Part shown: in pieces, positions 61,200 through 64,000 of the stretch
How the letters are laid out: the number at the start of each line of letters is the position of its first letter
How positions within the stretch are numbered: the first letter of the stretch is position 1
Source: Cristatella mucedo
Lineage: Eukaryota; Bryozoa; Phylactolaemata; Cristatellidae
Direction of reading: 5' to 3'
DNA: 64,000 nt
Assembly (NCBI GenBank): GCA_009760855.2
Contig: WPIO01000015.1
Coordinates: 5,505,001 to 5,569,000 of the forward strand
Program-made: the position numbers and the translations under genes
The notes under the pieces: generated by a model
Told to the model about the DNA's origin: nothing
Database searches by the model: none
What the model saw: the letters and a program-made list of their open reading frames with translations, nothing else

Positions 61200-62275
61200 C
61201 TCGTGCACAACATCCTCGGAGCCGGTGGTGATGCTCAGCTGTATTCGCCATTAAAATCGTTGGAATCTGATGCAGCAACTGAGATACTTAATGATCGCCT
61301 TGGAGACATTCGAACCTCGATGTCGGAAAACTTCTTGAAACTAAATGACGACGAAACCAAACTGCGGCTCAAAGGACACCCGAAGCCTGTGGCTGGATTA
61401 AAAGGCTTTACTCTTCTAATAGATGATGCTATTGTGGACAATCACCACGTGCTCAAAATTTAGGTATCGTTTTCGACAGCTGCCTCAATTTTAAAAGCTT
61501 CATTCAGAAACCTGCTTCTACAGCAAGCCATCACGTCCGACCTCTATCCAAGAATAGGAACTGTCTTCCACAGTGGCTTGCAAAAAATTTAAATAGCTCC
61601 TTAGTTTGTCTCGGCATGATCATCGTAATTCCCTTTTGGCTGGACTATCAAAGAAAGCTGGTAGGCCACTGCAGCTGACTATGAATATGGCTGCAAGGCT
61701 AGTTATCAAGTCCCAAAGGTTTAAGCACGTGTCTACTTTACTAAAAGAGCTAGCATGGATGCCGTTTGAGCGATGGATACAGATCAAATTTCTAACGCCG
61801 ACCCACAAGGCCCGCACTACGGCTGGGCACCTTCGTACCTAGCTAAACCGCTGCACCAGTTTCAGCCTCTTCGCGCCCTCAGGTCCTGTGTGGACAATAA
61901 ATTAGCATTCCCATTCCTCCACGTAAATACGTTGGCGACAGAAGCCTTAGCTCTGCAGGTCCTAGACTGTGGATATCATTTCCAATATTCTTACGTAACG
62001 ACAACTACTCTCCTGCTGCCGACTATGGCTCATCCTTTTCAGCCATCCTGAGCTGCTACTTCCATGCTACTCACTACCTCACCGCTCTCCTGACTCTGCT
62101 TGGCTTCACACTATCTCTTTGTTTCGTGAGATGAAGTCTGTTGACTACTGCATGCGTACCGAAAGCCACTTAGGCTGTGAGTGTGATATACAAAACTCTC
62201 CTGCGTAACACCCACATGGTCTTTATGACTTGGTGGAGTTACTGACGGAGATACATTACATTACATTACATTACA
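61200..62275 (+). mobile_element. LINE-B 3' third
   Basis: The 5'-truncated copy enters just before the palm (GGTGATGCTCAGCTGTATTC, where FYADDTQLY is reduced to GDAQLY). It continues through [33 protein letters not shown], the stop region and an intact (ACATT)n tail at about 62,251-62,275. Frameshifts occur near 61,463 and 61,842. It starts about 90 bp beyond the LINE-A 5' end. Confidence 0.87.
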
Positions 62276-62565
62276 ATTCTTATGCAACGTCACTCTTCTA
62301 CTGCCAACTGTGGCTCATCCTTCTCAGCGGTCCTGAGCTGCTACTTCCATGCTACTCACTACCTCAACAGCTCTCCTGATTCTGCTATACTTCACACTTT
62401 CTCTTTGTTGCGTGAGACGAAGTCTGCTGGCTGCCGAATGCGTACCGAAAGCCGCTTAGGCAGTGAGTGCGCTATACAAAACTCTCCTGCGTAACCCCCA
62501 CATGGTCTTTTTGACTTTGTGGAGTTACAGACGGAGATACATTACATTACATTACATTGCATTAC
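62275..62565 (+). mobile_element. LINE-B 3' end, in tandem
   Basis: A second LINE-B 3' end begins directly at the tail of the previous one. Its frame reads SSFSAVLSCYFHATHYLN and TESRLGSECAIQNSPA up to the TAA, showing the family's natural carboxyl end. The 3' UTR is only about 50 nt, followed by (ACATT)n. Confidence 0.9.
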
Positions 62566-62582
62566 ACACACACACACACACG

Positions 62583-62625
<43 letters not shown>
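62566..62625. repeat. (CA)n(TA)n microsatellite
   Basis: About 60 bp of CA followed by TA repeats, directly after the LINE-B tail. Confidence 0.95.
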
Positions 62626-63124
62626 TCTTATTTATACATTCATCAAAATAGGGGAAAACTCCGGGCGAATGTTTTAAGGTCCACCTCGGGGAAATGTCCG
62701 GGGTGGAAATGACTTGAGGGAAATGTCTAACAACCCTTGTGCAGCTATAGAAATTCCGCTGTTAAATCAGCTCCAATTTTAATCTACACCCTTTTATACT
62801 TATCTTACCAAAGGACACAGAAAAATGTGAATCAAAGGGCAAACTCCAACACAGGCCTAAACGAGCAGCCGCCCAAATAAAAGGCCGTGATGCAGTGGCT
62901 CGTCTGCAAGCATCGTATGGAAATAATAAGGCCATCAAATGCATATCATGCCACACTGCTGCTGGCAATTCTGCATTTCAGGCTGCAAGTGGACATGCAG
63001 CTGCCATGTACACACGAGGCAAAAAGTGCGTAGCTGTAAACACCTTTGAAAAAATAATTCAGTTGTACCTATCATATGGAGTGACACTGTTCTCTCACTT
63101 AAAAATACTATGACCTTGGTGACA
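62626..63124. other. unassigned sequence before satellite
   Basis: A plus frame stays open for about 114 codons (62,768-63,112), with a basic middle and several Cys. It has no domain that I recognise. A SINE-end-like CTGTTAAATCAGCTCC lies at 62,758-62,773, but no SINE body adjoins it. Confidence 0.4.
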
Positions 63125-64000
63125 AACTTCATTGGAGGTCATATCATCAGAACTCGCGGGCCTGGCCATTGGACGCCATTTCGAAAAATGGGTATGTGTG
63201 AAGTCAAGACATTTAGTAGGTAAACATGGAACACGGTTTTCTGTAAAGCGGAATCAAAATCGCGCGGCTGCTCATAGCTTACCACGGAAATAGCAGCAGT
63301 ACTGCAATTTTAGTTTGTAGCGAGTCTGGTGCTGGCCCAGGCCATTGGAGGCTTTAGCTTGAGAAATCTTATATGCCATCAAATGAAATTTATTGGCTAA
63401 ATGTGAAGTCGTTTTTACTACGTGGACTCAAAACCTCAGTTGCATTACGCCAGTCGCGGAAATGAAAGCTTTATTGCAGTTTGAATAAATAGTGCCTTGG
63501 GCTGGCCCAGGCCATTAAAGGCCATATTATAGGAGCGCCCATGCTCGGTGCTAATAATTTAAGTGACATATATTTTTTATATATTTACTTATAACTTAGT
63601 TGTTTAATCTGGAACACCGTTTTCTATCAAGTGGAATCGTAAAACCACAGCTGCACTAAGCCTATTTTCAAAATAACGGTTATAGATTGCTGGGCTGGCC
63701 GAGTAATTGAAGGTCATAGCATACAAAATCGCATGACCGATTAAAGAACACTTTTTGGGCAACACAGAACACTTTTGTTTATAAAAAAAGTTCAAAACCA
63801 CAGTTTAGCGACGCCTATGGAGGAAATAGCAGCTGCATCACATGCCGTAAATATAGGATGACATCCTATGCTCGTTCCTCTGGGCCAGTGAATGTCATTT
63901 CACGAGAAAGCGGATTCAAAATCGCTCGATATTCAGTGGGCAAACCCAGTGCACCGTTTCTACAGCATGAAATTGTAACTGCCTTAAAATTTTGCCCATC
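63125..64000. repeat. ~170-190-bp satellite array, runs off the window
   Basis: The marker GGGCTGGCCCAGGCCATT or a close variant recurs near 63,159, 63,331, 63,501, 63,692 and 63,880. Between markers further words recur, e.g. GAACACGGTTTTCTGTAAAG at 63,229 and GAACACCGTTTTCTATCAAG at 63,612, and GCGGAATCAAAATCGC against GCGGATTCAAAATCGC. At least four degenerate units of roughly 170-193 bp are visible. The array continues beyond the right edge. Confidence 0.85.

Noticed and set aside
62768-63112. 114-codon plus-strand frame with a CxxCH motif
   Set aside because: One CxxCH does not make a cytochrome. There is no family similarity, no start context, and it ends at the satellite border.

Overview
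The window looks like gene-poor, repeat-dense nuclear DNA of an invertebrate animal. Supporting signs are two families of L2/CR1-like non-LTR retrotransposons, a tRNA-derived SINE family with Pol III A and B boxes, a solo LTR, long microsatellites, minisatellite and satellite arrays, and no operons or ribosome binding sites. The species cannot be named from the sequence. No intact host gene is convincing. The best host-coding candidate is one possible exon near 6.0-6.45 kb.

Layout. 0-5 kb: old LINE-A and SINE fragments. 5.6-8.2 kb: a GC-rich island with two 17-bp palindromes, a candidate exon, a CT tract and a CpG-rich block. 8.6-11.5 kb: SINEs, LINE-A tails and an LTR-like repeat. 11.7-15.4 kb: a full-length but dead LINE-A on the minus strand. 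16.0-16.5 kb: a heptamer array. 18.6-26.6 kb: a very large, degenerate ~15-bp minisatellite that hosts LINE-A and LINE-B insertions. 28.5-37.1 kb: SINEs and several old LINE-A copies. 38.0-41.0 kb (minus) and 42.7-45.7 kb (plus): two long LINE-B copies. 47.6-57.4 kb: microsatellites, SINEs and tails. 57.5-61.1 kb: LINE-A pieces, one split by a 1.3-kb solo LTR. 61.2-62.6 kb: two LINE-B 3' ends in tandem. 63.1 kb to the edge: a ~170-190-bp satellite running out of the window.

The elements form a layered insertion history. LINE-A copies end in (ATT)n and share the motif AAGCGCCTAGAAAGAG; the shortest recognisable insertion is 62 bp, with a probable target duplication. LINE-B copies end in (ACATT)n after a very short 3' UTR. 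The solo LTR entered an already dead LINE-A copy. Every LINE reading frame seen carries stops, frameshifts or truncation, so no autonomous element in the window appears active. Repeat-family consensus building outside this window is the natural way to test these assignments.
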